Assembly (NCBI RefSeq): GCF_000211475.1
Contig: NC_015474.1
Coordinates: 1,116,001-1,180,000, forward strand
Reading direction: 5' to 3'
Source of the DNA: Pyrococcus sp. NA2
Lineage (GTDB): Archaea; Methanobacteriota_B; Thermococci; Thermococcales; Thermococcaceae
Length of the DNA: 64,000 nt
In this document: in pieces, positions 17,395 through 28,318 of the stretch
Layout: the number at the start of each line of letters is the position of its first letter
Numbering within the stretch: position 1 is the stretch's first letter
Position numbers and translations under genes: made by a program
Notes under the pieces: model-generated
Databases searched by the model: none
What the model saw: the letters and a program-made list of their open reading frames with translations, nothing else
Told to the model about the DNA's origin: nothing

Positions 17395-19374
17395 ATTGTA
17401 GGGTTAGATATAATCAGTGAGAATCCAAAAAGATTTGCAGTTGTCACGTGGTTTAACGGTAAGATTGAAAGAAAGGGCGAGTTCACATTATATAGACTTC
17501 TAAAATTTATACAAGCAAAGAGACCTGACATAGTCGCAATGGATAACATAAATGAACTCGGTGAGGACTTAAAGAAGTTCTTAAGGGCTCTTCCTGAGGG
17601 AACGAAACTCGTCCAAGTTACTGGAAGGCCAGGGGAACAGAAATCCCTATGGAGCCTGGCAAAAGAGCACGGAATCAGGATTGGAGATAAGTTTGACCCC
17701 TATGAAGAAGCAAAGGTTGCCGCGCTCTTGGCATCAAAGGGCGTTGGCTACGAAGTCTTAGCCTTTGAGGATGAGGTGTTGATAACAGTAACTAGGGGAA
17801 GAAGCCAGGGAAAAGGTGGATGGAGTCAAGATAGGTATAGGAGAAGAGTACATAACTTGATTCAGGCTAAAGTGAGACAAATTGAAGAGGCATTAAAAAG
17901 AGCTGACATACCTTTTGATTTGGAATTAGAGGAGAGAGATTATGGAGTTGCTAGAGGGGAATTTAGGGTTTATGCGAGTAGGGAAGAACTTGCTGGTCTT
18001 GTAAGGCCTATGCGTGGAGGGGATGTTGAAGTTAGAATAAGACCTGTGGAGAGAAAGGTTCTAGAATACGTTCCCCTAAAGGCTGAAACAGCTATAGAAG
18101 AGAGAAAAAGTATAATAGTTGGTCTTGATCCAGGAATTACCGTTGGAATAGCAGCTATAGATCTTGATGGAAACATTCTGACAGTTTACAGTGAAAAGAA
18201 TATGGCACTAAGTGAGATAGTTAGATTCATCAGTGATATAGGTCACCCCGTCATAATTGCCACAGACGTTAGTCCTCCTCCTGGTTTAGTTGAGAAAATC
18301 GCAAGATCATTCAAGGCTCAACTCTTCGTTCCAAGGGAGAGTCTTAAGGTTGAGGAGAAAAACGAACTTCTGAGGAATCTTGGTATAACGGTTGATGATG
18401 ATCACCAGAGAGATGCACTAGCTGCCGCCTATAAGGCATACCTAAGATATAAACCAAAATTCGAGCATATAGAAGCAAGGCTCAAAGAATTTGGACTATG
18501 GAAGAAGAGGAACGAAATAAAGGCCCTGGTTTTGTCTGGCTACAGCCTGGGAGAGGCAATAATGAAAATCAAGAGCCAAGAGAGGCAGAGAGAAGAGGAG
18601 GTGTCTACAGAGAAGAAGGTTGAAGTTGATATCAAACCCTACCTTAAGAGGATTGAAGAGCTTGAGAAGGAAGTTGCTGAATTGGAAAGAGAAAATGCCG
18701 AACTTAAAGCTATAATAGAGGAACAGAGAAAGATAATTGAAAAACTTGAGAGAAGACTCGAAGAGTTTGACGAAAAAGTTAGATTTAAGGTTCTAAAGGA
18801 GAGGGAAATAAGGGCTAGAGATGAAAGAATTGCAATGCTAGAGCAGAAACTTAGGGAAGAGAAGAGGAAAGTGGAGATTCTTGCAAAGAAGTTGGCTCAA
18901 ACAAAGAAGATGAGAAGGCTTGAACTGAGTGGTAAGGTTATGCCATTAAAATTCTTGGCAAGCTTAACATGGAAAGAGATTGAAGATATGGAAAAAGAAT
19001 TTGGAATAAAGAAAGGAGACGTAATCTATGTTGAAAACCCGGCCGGTGCTGGTAAAAGGATTGCAGAGTATTTAATACAGAAGGGAATAAAGGCACTAAT
19101 TTCTAAGCATCAGGTTCCCTCAATAATTGCTGAAGAGTTTTGGAATAAGAAAATTCCAATTCTTATCGAAGGAGAGGATATTGAAATTATAAAGCTTGAT
19201 GAGTTCGTGGTTGTTAGAAGAGGTGATCTTGAGAAGGCAATTGAAAAGAAAATTAGGGAGTTTGAAGAGGAGGAGAGGAGAAAAGAACTTGAGAATGTTC
19301 TAAAGGTTATAGAGGAGTACAGGATAGAGAGGGTAAAGGAACTGTTAAAGAAGGCTGAGGAGGAAAGACAATGA
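17395..19374 (+). CDS. COG2433/DUF460 protein: duplicated RNase H-like region plus coiled coil
   Basis: The first canonical start is ATG 17539 (611 residues), but protein-like sequence continues upstream in frame: [20 protein letters not shown], which matches the expected N terminus of this family and mirrors the internal RNase H-like start [19 protein letters not shown] at about 17538+575. The extension back to 17395 contains no ATG, GTG or TTG, yet GAGGTGGTGA sits at 17376-17385. Domain order: RNase H-like copy 1, linker, RNase H-like copy 2, a long coiled coil (about 18620-18910), and a C-terminal alpha-beta domain. Probably a nucleic-acid-processing protein. It overlaps topA by four bases, so the two are coupled. 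Confidence 0.8.
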   Translation: MVGLDIISENPKRFAVVTWFNGKIERKGEFTLYRLLKFIQAKRPDIVAMDNINELGEDLKKFLRALPEGTKLVQVTGRPGEQKSLWSLAKEHGIRIGDKFDPYEEAKVAALLASKGVGYEVLAFEDEVLITVTRGRSQGKGGWSQDRYRRRVHNLIQAKVRQIEEALKRADIPFDLELEERDYGVARGEFRVYASREELAGLVRPMRGGDVEVRIRPVERKVLEYVPLKAETAIEERKSIIVGLDPGITVGIAAIDLDGNILTVYSEKNMALSEIVRFISDIGHPVIIATDVSPPPGLVEKIARSFKAQLFVPRESLKVEEKNELLRNLGITVDDDHQRDALAAAYKAYLRYKPKFEHIEARLKEFGLWKKRNEIKALVLSGYSLGEAIMKIKSQERQREEEVSTEKKVEVDIKPYLKRIEELEKEVAELERENAELKAIIEEQRKIIEKLERRLEEFDEKVRFKVLKEREIRARDERIAMLEQKLREEKRKVEILAKKLAQTKKMRRLELSGKVMPLKFLASLTWKEIEDMEKEFGIKKGDVIYVENPAGAGKRIAEYLIQKGIKALISKHQVPSIIAEEFWNKKIPILIEGEDIEIIKLDEFVVVRRGDLEKAIEKKIREFEEEERRKELENVLKVIEEYRIERVKELLKKAEEERQ

Positions 19375-22300
19375 TATTGGTCATTGCTGAAAAGCCAAAC
19401 GTTGCTAGGAAAATCGCTGGAGCATTGGCGGAAGGAAGACCAATAAAGAGGACGATGTTTGGAGTTCCATTCTACGAACTTTTTAGGGATGGAAAGAAGG
19501 TGATAGTCGCTCCAGCAGTAGGACACCTATATGGCCTTGCACCAAAACAGGATTTTTATGGTTATCCAATATTTGAGATAGAATGGGTTCCCGTTTATAT
19601 GGCAGAAAAAGGAAAAGAATACGCCAAGGATTATATAAACCTACTCTCCGTCTTGTCAAGAAGGGTTAGAGAATTCATCGTGGCTTGTGACTATGATACT
19701 GAAGGAGAGGTTATAGGGTACACAGCCCTTAAATACGCCTGTAAAGTTGACCCTAAGATTGCTAAAAGAATGAAGTTCTCAACATTGACGAAGGGGGATC
19801 TAATAAGGGCGTGGTACAACCTCGAACCGACGATAAATTTTGGCATGGCAAACGCTGGCATTGCGCGTCACATTTTAGATTGGTACTGGGGTGTTAATCT
19901 GTCAAGAGCCCTGACGCATGCAATAAAAAGGGCCAGTGGCAAATGGATAATCCTGAGCACTGGAAGAGTTCAAGGACCAACTCTTAAGTTCCTTGTTGAC
20001 AGAGAAAGAGAGATTCAAAGTTTTGTCCCGAAACCCTACTGGGTAATAAAAATGGTTATAGAAAAAGGCGGAAAGAAGCTCGTTGCCACTTATGAAAAGG
20101 ATAAGGTGTTTGATGAAGCCGAGGCTAAAAGAATAGTCGAAGAGACGAGAAAAGGTAAAGCAATTGTTGAAAAAGTTGAGGTTAAGAGACAGAACAGGAA
20201 TCCCCCAGTTCCATTTGACCTTGGCACTTTGCAAAGAGAAGCTTATTCAGCCTTTGGATATTCGCCAAAGAAAACTTTGGATATAGCTCAGAGCTTGTAT
20301 GAGAAAGGATACTGCCTACATCCAGACTCGCTTATTCTAACTCCTAGTGGAATTAAGAAGATAAGAGAATTGCCTGAGAAAGGAGAAGTTTTAGCTCTGG
20401 ACTTCAACCTTAAACTGTCCAAAGCTAAGTATAGGTTGCTCGAGAGGGATGCTGATGAGCCAATGTACAGAATTATCCTGAGTGACGGAACGGAACTCTA
20501 TTTAACTGGAGATCATCCAGTTCTAACGTATAGGGAAGGTAGACTCATATTTATCCCCGCGGAGAAGCTTAAGGAAAATGACAAGGTGGTTCTCCTAAAT
20601 GGTGGGTACAAGGATACATATAGCCTAAGCTTTCTCTTAGAAGAAGCCTCAATGGATGATTACATAATTTATGAAAAATCCTTTGGTGAAGTTATAAAAA
20701 CAAGGATGACTAATGAAATGAAGGAGATATATAGTTATCTCAATGGCAAGATACCGATTCCAGTGCTTAGGTTTTTGATAGAGAAAAAGATCGTATCTGA
20801 GGAAGAAATATTCAAAGTTTTTAGAGGATTCTCTTATCTTGATTCACAATTGCCAATTAACGATAGGTTTTGGCATTTAATTGGCATGATAATTGCCATT
20901 GGTTACAAACTCGAAAATGATAATGTCATTCTCCTTCCTTCGAAAGAGATCACAAACAGGGTAATTGAACACGTTGAGGCTCTCGGTATTCCCTTTGTTT
21001 ATGATGGAGAGAGGTTGGTTCTCAAGAGTAAGTCCTTATCAAGGTTATTGAAGATAATTGGAGATAAAGTTATCCCTCCAAAGAAAGATTGGATGATCTC
21101 CCTCATCAAAGGGTATCAGGAAGTTAATGGATTGAGGTTTAGGGATAAAGAGCTAGCATATAAGTTGAAGGTGATGTTTCAGTTACTTGGCGTTAGAACT
21201 CGGTTGAAGAGAGGGACCACCTATGAACTTGTCATTGATTCTGAGCATGAACCTGAGGTTGAAGAAGGTCCCGATGCCCCACGAGTTGCCAATGGAGATG
21301 TATACATCTTAGAGATAAAGTCGATAGATAAATTCCACTATCGTGGTAAGGTCTATGACTTGGTCGTTGAAGACTACCACAATTTCATAGCCAACGGTGT
21401 CATAGTCCATAACTGCTCATACCCAAGGACATCCTCTCAAAAGTTGCCAAAAAATTTGAATTTTAGGTTTATCATCCAGAACATTGCTAGAATGCCTGAA
21501 TATAGGCCGATAGCTCACGAACTACTTGGCAAGGAAGTTTTAAAGCCTGTTGAAGGTAAAAAGGAAGATCCAGCACACCCGGCGATATATCCCACTGGCG
21601 AGATTCCAGAGCCAGGAGAATTGACTAGAGATGAATGGAACTTATACGATCTAATAGTTAGACGTTTCTTAGCACTCTTCATGGAACCAGCAGTGAGGGA
21701 AAGTATGAAGGTCATAATAAATGCCAATGGGCATAGGTACATCTTAAGTGGAGCAAGAACCGTTAAGGAAGGATGGCTTAGAGCCTATGGAAAGTACATA
21801 AAGTTCGATGAAGTAATTTTACCACTCTTCTTCAGGGGGGAGAGAGTTAGGGTTCTTCAGGTTAGGAGAGAAAGGAAGAAAACAAAGCCTCCAGCCAGAT
21901 ACTCGCCGGCGGCAGTTATAAAGAAGATGGAAGATTTGGGGCTTGGGACCAAGGCTACGAGGGCTCAAATCCTGGAGACATTATACCAGAGAGGATATAT
22001 TGAGGGGAAAAAGAGCATAAAAGTAACTCCTCTAGGCATGAAGGTCGTTGAGACGCTTGAGAAATATGTTCCCGAGATTGTGAGCGTCGAGCTAACTAGA
22101 GAGTTTGAGGAGAAGATGGAACTAATAATGCAAGGTAAATTAACAAAGGAGGAGGTGATCGAGGAGGCCAAGGAAAGATTAACTAAGATTCTCCAGAAGT
22201 TTAAGGAGAAAGAGCTTGAGATTGGAATAGAGTTAGCTAAGATCGTTGTTGGTGAAGATGTTAAGTTGCCTTTGGTCGTTGGAAAGTGTCCTAAGTGCGG

Positions 22301-22526
22301 TGGGGATTTAATAGTTAAGTACAACAAGAAAACAGGAAAGAGATTTGTAGGTTGCTCAAATTGGCCAAAATGTGACGTCACATACCCAATTTTACAAAAA
22401 GGAGAAATAATTCCGACGAATAAGACCTGTTGTAATGGGGCTCCAGTTGTGATAATAAGGGAGGAAGATGGAAGGGAAATAGAGATCTGCCTTGATATGA
22501 ATTGTAAATGGCCTAAATCTTATTAA
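19371..22526 (+). CDS. topA: DNA topoisomerase I (type IA) precursor with intein
   Basis: The 1051-residue precursor loses a 367-residue intein to give a 684-residue type IA topoisomerase that relaxes negative supercoils. The Toprim domain has E7 (VIAEKPN) and DxDxE (D107, D109, E111 in CDYDTEGEV). The catalytic tyrosine is Y684 in C-S-Y-P-R-T-S, directly after the intein. Two zinc ribbons end the protein (CPKCGG...CSNWPKC and the TCCNG...CLDMNC set). It starts inside the stop of the COG2433 gene (ATGA), suggesting translational coupling. Confidence 0.97.
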   Translation: MILVIAEKPNVARKIAGALAEGRPIKRTMFGVPFYELFRDGKKVIVAPAVGHLYGLAPKQDFYGYPIFEIEWVPVYMAEKGKEYAKDYINLLSVLSRRVREFIVACDYDTEGEVIGYTALKYACKVDPKIAKRMKFSTLTKGDLIRAWYNLEPTINFGMANAGIARHILDWYWGVNLSRALTHAIKRASGKWIILSTGRVQGPTLKFLVDREREIQSFVPKPYWVIKMVIEKGGKKLVATYEKDKVFDEAEAKRIVEETRKGKAIVEKVEVKRQNRNPPVPFDLGTLQREAYSAFGYSPKKTLDIAQSLYEKGYCLHPDSLILTPSGIKKIRELPEKGEVLALDFNLKLSKAKYRLLERDADEPMYRIILSDGTELYLTGDHPVLTYREGRLIFIPAEKLKENDKVVLLNGGYKDTYSLSFLLEEASMDDYIIYEKSFGEVIKTRMTNEMKEIYSYLNGKIPIPVLRFLIEKKIVSEEEIFKVFRGFSYLDSQLPINDRFWHLIGMIIAIGYKLENDNVILLPSKEITNRVIEHVEALGIPFVYDGERLVLKSKSLSRLLKIIGDKVIPPKKDWMISLIKGYQEVNGLRFRDKELAYKLKVMFQLLGVRTRLKRGTTYELVIDSEHEPEVEEGPDAPRVANGDVYILEIKSIDKFHYRGKVYDLVVEDYHNFIANGVIVHNCSYPRTSSQKLPKNLNFRFIIQNIARMPEYRPIAHELLGKEVLKPVEGKKEDPAHPAIYPTGEIPEPGELTRDEWNLYDLIVRRFLALFMEPAVRESMKVIINANGHRYILSGARTVKEGWLRAYGKYIKFDEVILPLFFRGERVRVLQVRRERKKTKPPARYSPAAVIKKMEDLGLGTKATRAQILETLYQRGYIEGKKSIKVTPLGMKVVETLEKYVPEIVSVELTREFEEKMELIMQGKLTKEEVIEEAKERLTKILQKFKEKELEIGIELAKIVVGEDVKLPLVVGKCPKCGGDLIVKYNKKTGKRFVGCSNWPKCDVTYPILQKGEIIPTNKTCCNGAPVVIIREEDGREIEICLDMNCKWPKSY
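20313..21413 (+). other. TopA intein (367 residues) with degenerate LAGLIDADG domain
   Basis: The intein runs from C315 ([17 protein letters not shown]) to N681 ([12 protein letters not shown]) before host Cys. Splicing blocks A, B (TGDHPVL), F and G are intact. The endonuclease blocks are recognisable but altered: LIGMIIAIG at 503-511 has Ile where the catalytic Asp is expected, and [10 protein letters not shown] at 578-587 ends in Asn-Gly rather than Asp-Gly. Splicing should work, homing probably not. Confidence 0.94.
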
Positions 22527-23007
22527 CTTCCACTAGCCTAAATTCGCCAGGACTATCAACTCTAAAGGATATTCTATATTTTTCTCCTGCCCTGACGGCT
22601 ATTACCTCAATAATATCATGTAAAGAGGACATCCAAACTACGGTATATCCAAGTTTCCTTAGATTAAGTTTTAGTGGTTCCTTTATAATCATTCCAGGCT
22701 TCAAAGTGTTCTTCCCCTCTATTATACTTTGGAGTTTGATTAACAGCTTGTGGAGTTTTACGTCGGGATCTTCAATTGGCATAATAAATCCAGTCCATCC
22801 GTTATCATCATTTATAATGAGTTGAAGCTTCTTATTCTTATAAACAACGACTTGAATATCAGTTTCTTCTCCTGCTATCTCACCTACTAAATGAGGAACT
22901 CCATAATTAAACTCCTCCTTGATTTCTGGAATTAGCTCTGTAATTTTCTTAAATAAATTCTTCTTCAACGTTGCTGATGTCATACGAGTTTTAGTATGAT
23001 ACGGCAT
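22513..23007 (-). CDS. Conserved hypothetical protein
   Basis: No family recognised. About 164 residues, or 156 if ATG 22983 is used. It is rich in beta strands ([41 protein letters not shown]) with an N-terminal helix, and has no cysteines. The first ATG directly abuts the coaD stop (TAAATG). However, a TATA-like TTTATAAAT lies about 25 bases before the second ATG, so a leaderless transcript from 22983 is a serious alternative. It overlaps the convergent topA end by 14 bases. Confidence 0.68.
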   Translation of the reverse strand: MPYHTKTRMTSATLKKNLFKKITELIPEIKEEFNYGVPHLVGEIAGEETDIQVVVYKNKKLQLIINDDNGWTGFIMPIEDPDVKLHKLLIKLQSIIEGKNTLKPGMIIKEPLKLNLRKLGYTVVWMSSLHDIIEVIAVRAGEKYRISFRVDSPGEFRLVEVNKI

Positions 23008-23487
23008 TTATAAATTTTGATGGTGTATTGGGTTACCAAAAGGATCGATAAGGCCCGCCCTTATTAACGAAGAGCTTATCTTTCCACCCAATTTGCTCTT
23101 CACGAGGGGAATTACTATTATCTCCAGAGGTCTTAGTCCTACCTCCTCCCTTGCCTTGTTAACTAACAAGGCTCCTTTATAAGTCTCTTCGCTGACAACA
23201 ATTGCCTCAAGACTCTTTATCTTTGTTGTAAAGCCTATAGCATTGTTTATTTTGATTATCCTATATTCCTTGAGGTTATTAACTTCAAGGAAAAGGAGTA
23301 GATCCCTCAATCTTCTCTCGTAAGGAAGTATCTTTTCGGCGTATGGTTTTTCCCTTACCATTTCGTCAGAAGTTAATCCTATGTAAACTATCTTTCCGAC
23401 TTCAAATGCTTTCCTGAGAAGGGCCTTATGTCCTAGGTGTAGCCTATCGAACGTTCCTCCAACCACAACCTTCTTGAACTTCTTCAT
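23008..23487 (-). CDS. coaD: Phosphopantetheine adenylyltransferase, archaeal type
   Basis: A 159-residue nucleotidyltransferase that adenylates 4'-phosphopantetheine to dephospho-CoA. The N-terminal KVVVGGTFDRLHLGHKALL contains the T/HxGH nucleotide motif, and GKISSSLIRAGLID near the end is the ISSTxxR-like motif. It belongs to the archaeal/eukaryotic PPAT family rather than the bacterial CoaD sequence type. It is upstream of and probably co-transcribed with the hypothetical gene at 22513. Confidence 0.93.
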   Translation of the reverse strand: MKKFKKVVVGGTFDRLHLGHKALLRKAFEVGKIVYIGLTSDEMVREKPYAEKILPYERRLRDLLLFLEVNNLKEYRIIKINNAIGFTTKIKSLEAIVVSEETYKGALLVNKAREEVGLRPLEIIVIPLVKSKLGGKISSSLIRAGLIDPFGNPIHHQNL

Positions 23488-23548
23488 CGCTCTTTCTTAC
23501 TCCGCAACTATTATATTGGTTTCCCTTACTTTCGTATGGGGGTGAAGT

Positions 23549-24868
23549 ATGGACTACTTCTTCTATCCAAAGAGCGTAGCGATATTCGGTTCATTCAGGG
23601 AAGGTTCAATAGCTAGAGAGATCCTAAGGAACATCGTTGAAGGGGGATTTGAAGGTAAGGTAATCCCAGTAAATCCAAAGGGCGGAGAAGTTGAAATTGC
23701 TGGGAAAAGATTCACGATTAAGAGGGAGCTAGATGAGAAAGTAGACGTCTCAATAATAGTTATTCCCGCAAAGCTCGTTCCAGACCTCATAAGGAAGTTA
23801 AAAGGATTAACAAAGGGTGCAGTTGTAATCTCCGCAGGTTTCTCTGAGGTTGGCAATGTGGAGCTTGAAGATGAACTAGTGAGAGCTGCAAGGGAAGCCG
23901 GAATAAGGGTCATTGGTCCCAACTGTGCTGGAATCTTTGGTGTCCATGGAAAGTTCTTCGGTTCCTTTGAGGTTAGGGTTAATCCTGGTGGCCTAGCGTT
24001 GATTAGTCAAAGTGGAGCATTTGGAGGAGCAGCTTTAGCCATGGGAAATGAAGAAGGAGTTGGATTTTCAGCCTTTGTAAGCTACGGTAATGCAGCTGAT
24101 TTGGATGAAAGTGACTTCCTACGATACTTTGCCGAGGATGAAAATACCAAGGTTATAGCCCTCTATATTGAAGGGGTTAAGGACGGAAGGAAGTTCTTTG
24201 AGGCCTTAAAGTATGCCTCAAAGCGTAAACCTGTCATAATCCTTAAGGCTGGAAAGAGTAAAAGTGGTGCTAAAGCAGCTGCAAGTCATACGGGTTCCTT
24301 GGCGGGAAGTTATGAAATATACAGAGCGGTGTTTAAGCAGAGTAACGTTATAGAGGTTGAGGAAATGGAGGAACTTTTTGATGCTGCTAAGGCCTTTGAG
24401 ATGTACTCAAGGGCTGGAAGAAGAGTTGCAGTAATAACGAATTCAGGAGGTCCTGGAGTGTTGGCTACGGACAAGCTTGAAAGTCTAGGATTGGAGATTG
24501 CAAGGCTTAGCGAATCAACGGTTGAGGAGCTTAGGAGATTTTTGCCTCCCCAGTGCTCTGTTAAGAATCCAATAGATTTGATAGCGGATGCTGACTACGA
24601 AAGGTATAAGAGAACGATAGAAGTTGTATGCAGGGATGAAAATGTGGACACATTATTAATAATATGTGTCCCTCCAATATTCATTCCCAGTGAGGAGATC
24701 GCTAAAGCCATTATAGATGCGCGCTGTGAGAAGCCCATGATAGTCAACTTCATGGCTGGAAGCCTCGTCGAAAAAGGAGTAGAGGTGTTAGCAAAATATG
24801 GAATAAAGAACTTTTCAACCCCGGAGAGGGCTGCAAAGGCAATATTTTGGCTATCTATGAGAGAGTAG
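23549..24868 (+). CDS. ADP-forming acetyl/acyl-CoA synthetase, alpha subunit
   Basis: A 439-residue subunit of the archaeal enzyme that conserves energy as ATP from acyl-CoA during peptide or sugar fermentation. It has the N-terminal CoA-binding Rossmann domain (SVAIFGSFREGSIAREILRN; GPNCAGIFG) and the succinyl-CoA-ligase-like domain (ALISQSGAFGGA). The phosphorylated histidine lies in AAASHTGSLAGSYEIYRAVF. No beta subunit is nearby; Thermococcales encode several alpha paralogs, so the substrate is not determined. GGGGGTGAAGT precedes the ATG. Confidence 0.9.
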   Translation: MDYFFYPKSVAIFGSFREGSIAREILRNIVEGGFEGKVIPVNPKGGEVEIAGKRFTIKRELDEKVDVSIIVIPAKLVPDLIRKLKGLTKGAVVISAGFSEVGNVELEDELVRAAREAGIRVIGPNCAGIFGVHGKFFGSFEVRVNPGGLALISQSGAFGGAALAMGNEEGVGFSAFVSYGNAADLDESDFLRYFAEDENTKVIALYIEGVKDGRKFFEALKYASKRKPVIILKAGKSKSGAKAAASHTGSLAGSYEIYRAVFKQSNVIEVEEMEELFDAAKAFEMYSRAGRRVAVITNSGGPGVLATDKLESLGLEIARLSESTVEELRRFLPPQCSVKNPIDLIADADYERYKRTIEVVCRDENVDTLLIICVPPIFIPSEEIAKAIIDARCEKPMIVNFMAGSLVEKGVEVLAKYGIKNFSTPERAAKAIFWLSMRE

Positions 24869-26017
24869 TCTCTCTAATTCTTCCATAAATATTTCGATAT
24901 CTTCCTTAGTGTTGTAGAAGTGGGGAGATACCCTTATTCCATGAAGTCCCTTGGCTCCTCTCTGTGACACTATTATTCCCATTTCCTTGAGCTTTGCCAC
25001 TATTTCTCTCTCGACTTCAAAGTTAAGACCTGTAAGAAGGATTATTTGGGAATTTCCTAGGGTATTAAAACCTTTCTCCCTGGCCCAATCCCTGAGAGTT
25101 TTTGCCAATCTCATATTTCTTCTTTCGATGTAATCTATACCTATCTTGTTTATGAGCTCTAGAGATGCTCTAAGAGCAACAACCGATAAATACGGAGGAG
25201 TTCCAGGATCCAGTTTTCTCGCATCATTCCTTATTGGTAGAATGTTCCAGAGATCCTTATCTTTGTCTCCCCACCACTCGGACCAGGGAACTGGAGGTTG
25301 AGTATTTAGCAGTCCAATTATGGGTTTGCTTTCCTCTATGTACCTGTCTGAAACGTACATGATGCCACTTCCCATATTTGGGTTGAGTAACCATTTTTCT
25401 CCACCTGCAACGAGGACGTCGATTTCCATCTTTTCTGGATAAACTTTGAGAGCCCCAAGAGATTGAACAGCATCAACTATCACCCAGGCTCCATGTTCAT
25501 GGGCAATTCTTGCAATCTCCCTCGTTTCCATCCTCTCTCCTGTTATCCATTGGACATCACTAAAAATGACTGCGAAGGTGTTATCATCTATCACCTTCTC
25601 TACATCTTCTAGGCTATAGATCCCATTTTTATTTTCAACGACCTCGACTTTAAGCCCTTTCAACTCAGCATAGCTCTTTATAACTGCAGATATCGTTGGA
25701 AACTCCAAGTCAAATGAAACTATCTTCATTCCCCTTCTTGGCTCGAGACTCATTAGGGCTCTTTTCAGCCCATCCGTAGTTTGAATGCTTAAAGTTACGT
25801 TCTCAGGAGAAACCTTCATTAGCTTGGCCGCTTCTTTGAGCATTGGCTCCAGGTACATTGGATCCAGAATCTCCACGGCATTTATCCCCTCTTTATAGTT
25901 CATGACATCCAGAAGGAATTCGCTGACATCCTTTAACACGGTCACGGGAAGTAGGCCTAAGCCTGCGGTGTTCAAATAGGCCCTAAACTTATTAAGCCCA
26001 GGAAATAGTTCCCTCAT
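24851..26017 (-). CDS. Class V aminotransferase / cysteine-desulfurase-like PLP enzyme
   Basis: A 388-residue fold-type I PLP enzyme. The cofactor lysine is in VAGGEKWLLNPNMGSGIMYV, and the upstream VIVDAVQSLGAL supplies the aspartate that contacts the pyridine nitrogen. The N terminus FRAYLNTAGLGLLP is typical of class V isopenicillin-epimerase/desulfurase relatives. The substrate is not clear. ATG 26017 is preferred because AAGGTG lies six bases upstream; the longer GTG start sits within that site. It overlaps the end of the acyl-CoA synthetase gene by 18 bases. Confidence 0.86.
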   Translation of the reverse strand: MRELFPGLNKFRAYLNTAGLGLLPVTVLKDVSEFLLDVMNYKEGINAVEILDPMYLEPMLKEAAKLMKVSPENVTLSIQTTDGLKRALMSLEPRRGMKIVSFDLEFPTISAVIKSYAELKGLKVEVVENKNGIYSLEDVEKVIDDNTFAVIFSDVQWITGERMETREIARIAHEHGAWVIVDAVQSLGALKVYPEKMEIDVLVAGGEKWLLNPNMGSGIMYVSDRYIEESKPIIGLLNTQPPVPWSEWWGDKDKDLWNILPIRNDARKLDPGTPPYLSVVALRASLELINKIGIDYIERRNMRLAKTLRDWAREKGFNTLGNSQIILLTGLNFEVEREIVAKLKEMGIIVSQRGAKGLHGIRVSPHFYNTKEDIEIFMEELERLLSHR

Positions 26018-26070
26018 TGGCAACACCTTGAAAAGTTGACAATAACCGTAAAAATATTTAGGTGATCTTC

Positions 26071-26823
26071 ATGAAGAGGGATGAGCTTGTATCTTTCCTT
26101 GACGAATTTCTAAACATATCCTCTTATCCGGATAAGTCGAGCAATGGTCTCCAAGTCGAGGGTAAAGAAGAAGTGGAGACCGTTGGTTTTGCAGTTGATG
26201 CCTCATTGGACGTGATATGGAAGGCTAGATCCCTAGGCGTTGACCTGTTAGTTGTTCACCATGGAATAATTTGGGGAAATGTCTCTCACATTAGGGGATT
26301 GTTGGCTAGAAGGCTAAGAGAGATCATAAAAGCTGATATTAACCTTTACGCTGCTCATATTCCCTTGGATGCTCATCCAGAGGTTGGAAACAATGCCCAA
26401 CTATTAAAACTCCTTGGTCTGGAACCAAAAGAGCCCTTTGGGAAATATAAAGGTGTGAAAATAGGATTCATAGGGGAGTTCGCTGAATCGAAACCTCTAC
26501 CTCTTATAGCCCAGATACTTGCTGAGAAGCTACCTGTAGATTATGTGAAGAGTTATGAATTTGGCCTCCAGGAAGTGAAGAGGATAGCCGCTGTTTCTGG
26601 AAGAGGGGGATTTGCTATAGAAGAGGCAAGTGAAGAGGCTGACTTGTTGATTACAGGGGAGATAACGCATGAAGATTATAGGACTGCTGAAGATCTTAGG
26701 GTCAGTATCATAGCCGCTGGACACTATGCAACCGAGACTTTAGGAGTGAAAGCACTAATGAGAGTTGTGAAGAGGGAATTTGATGTTAAAACGGTCTTCA
26801 TAGATAGCCCCACGGGCCTCTAG
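26071..26823 (+). CDS. Nif3-like dinuclear metal-centre protein (DUF34)
   Basis: A 250-residue member of the DUF34/Nif3 family, which forms toroidal hexamers with two metals per subunit. Metal ligands are visible in LLVVHHGIIWG and near the end in AAGHYATETLGVKAL. The biochemical role of the family is unresolved; GTP cyclohydrolase and metal-chaperone roles have been proposed. The start is ATG 26071, with GGTGATCTTC before it; the upstream GTG is part of the ribosome binding site. Confidence 0.88.
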   Translation: MKRDELVSFLDEFLNISSYPDKSSNGLQVEGKEEVETVGFAVDASLDVIWKARSLGVDLLVVHHGIIWGNVSHIRGLLARRLREIIKADINLYAAHIPLDAHPEVGNNAQLLKLLGLEPKEPFGKYKGVKIGFIGEFAESKPLPLIAQILAEKLPVDYVKSYEFGLQEVKRIAAVSGRGGFAIEEASEEADLLITGEITHEDYRTAEDLRVSIIAAGHYATETLGVKALMRVVKREFDVKTVFIDSPTGL

Positions 26824-26856
26824 ATTTATAAGTTTTCCGGGAATTCCTAAAGTTAG

Positions 26857-27753
<897 letters not shown>

Positions 27754-27761
27754 GTGGTTTA

Positions 27762-28199
27762 ATGAGCAAAGGTGCTTATCTTCTGATTATTTTCCTGGAG
27801 TCCAAGAAGAAGATAAGGACGAAGGGAAGGACTTTCACTCTTGAGCCTGGATACTATGTGTACGTTGGCTCTGGGATGAGGTCTTTAGAGAAGAGGGTTT
27901 TGAGGCACTTCAGGAGGAAGAAAAAGTTGCACTGGCACATAGACTATCTACTTAAAGAGGCTGAACTTCTTAGGGCTTATCTAATCTTTAGCTCGGAAAG
28001 ATTGGAGGAAAGGCTTTCATTGGAAGTTGGAAGGTATGGAGAACCTGTTAAAGGTTTTGGATCAAGTGATTTGAAAGTTAAATCAAACTTATATAGGTTT
28101 GATTCAAGACCAGATAAAGTGATAGTTGGAATATTGGACAAGATGAACGTTGAGTGGAAGAGAATTGACTCGGCAGGTGGCGCCGGGGCGGGGATTTGA
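27762..28199 (+). CDS. DUF123 / GIY-YIG-type nuclease-like protein
   Basis: A 145-residue protein of the DUF123 group (COG1833). G-A-Y-L-L near the N terminus and Y-Y-V-Y-V-G-S-G form the GIY-YIG motif, followed by the expected arginine-rich helix LEKRVLRHFRRKKKLHWHIDYLL. Its role is unknown; the fold suggests DNA or RNA cleavage. The last seven codons (GGAGAGI) are read from the 3' end of the opposing tRNA-Ser gene, a 22-base convergent overlap. GGTGGTTTA precedes the ATG. Confidence 0.86.
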   Translation: MSKGAYLLIIFLESKKKIRTKGRTFTLEPGYYVYVGSGMRSLEKRVLRHFRRKKKLHWHIDYLLKEAELLRAYLIFSSERLEERLSLEVGRYGEPVKGFGSSDLKVKSNLYRFDSRPDKVIVGILDKMNVEWKRIDSAGGAGAGI

Positions 28200-28264
28200 A
28201 CCCCGGTGGGCAAACGCCCACGGGATCTCGAGTCCCGCGCCTTCCCTGGCTAGGCTACCCCGGC
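28178..28264 (-). tRNA. tRNA-Ser (anticodon CGA)
   Basis: An 87-base class II tRNA. Acceptor stem GCCGGGG/CCCCGGC, anticodon loop CTCGAGA (anticodon CGA), a long variable arm TGGGCG-TTT-GCCCA, T arm CGGGG-TTCAAAT-CCCCG, discriminator G and encoded CCA. The palindromic TTTATAAA at 28292-28299 sits 31 bases upstream and can serve as its TATA box. Confidence 0.95.
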
Positions 28265-28291
28265 TCTCAAGATTCAAAATTTAATAACCAC

Positions 28292-28299
28292 TTTATAAA
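28292..28299. promoter_or_regulatory. Palindromic TATA box between tRNA-Ser and moeA
   Basis: TTTATAAA reads the same on both strands. It is correctly spaced for the tRNA on the minus strand. For moeA it would place transcription start near the ATG, so moeA may instead use TTTAATAA at about 28280-28287. Confidence 0.5.
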
Positions 28300-28318
28300 C
28301 TTTCCCGGGTGATGTGGT

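Noticed and set aside
17298-17549. Minus-strand ORF covering tRNA-Lys (reads AGRDLNPRPPG)
   Set aside because: That peptide is the well-known false translation of the antisense of tRNA T arms and anticodon stems.
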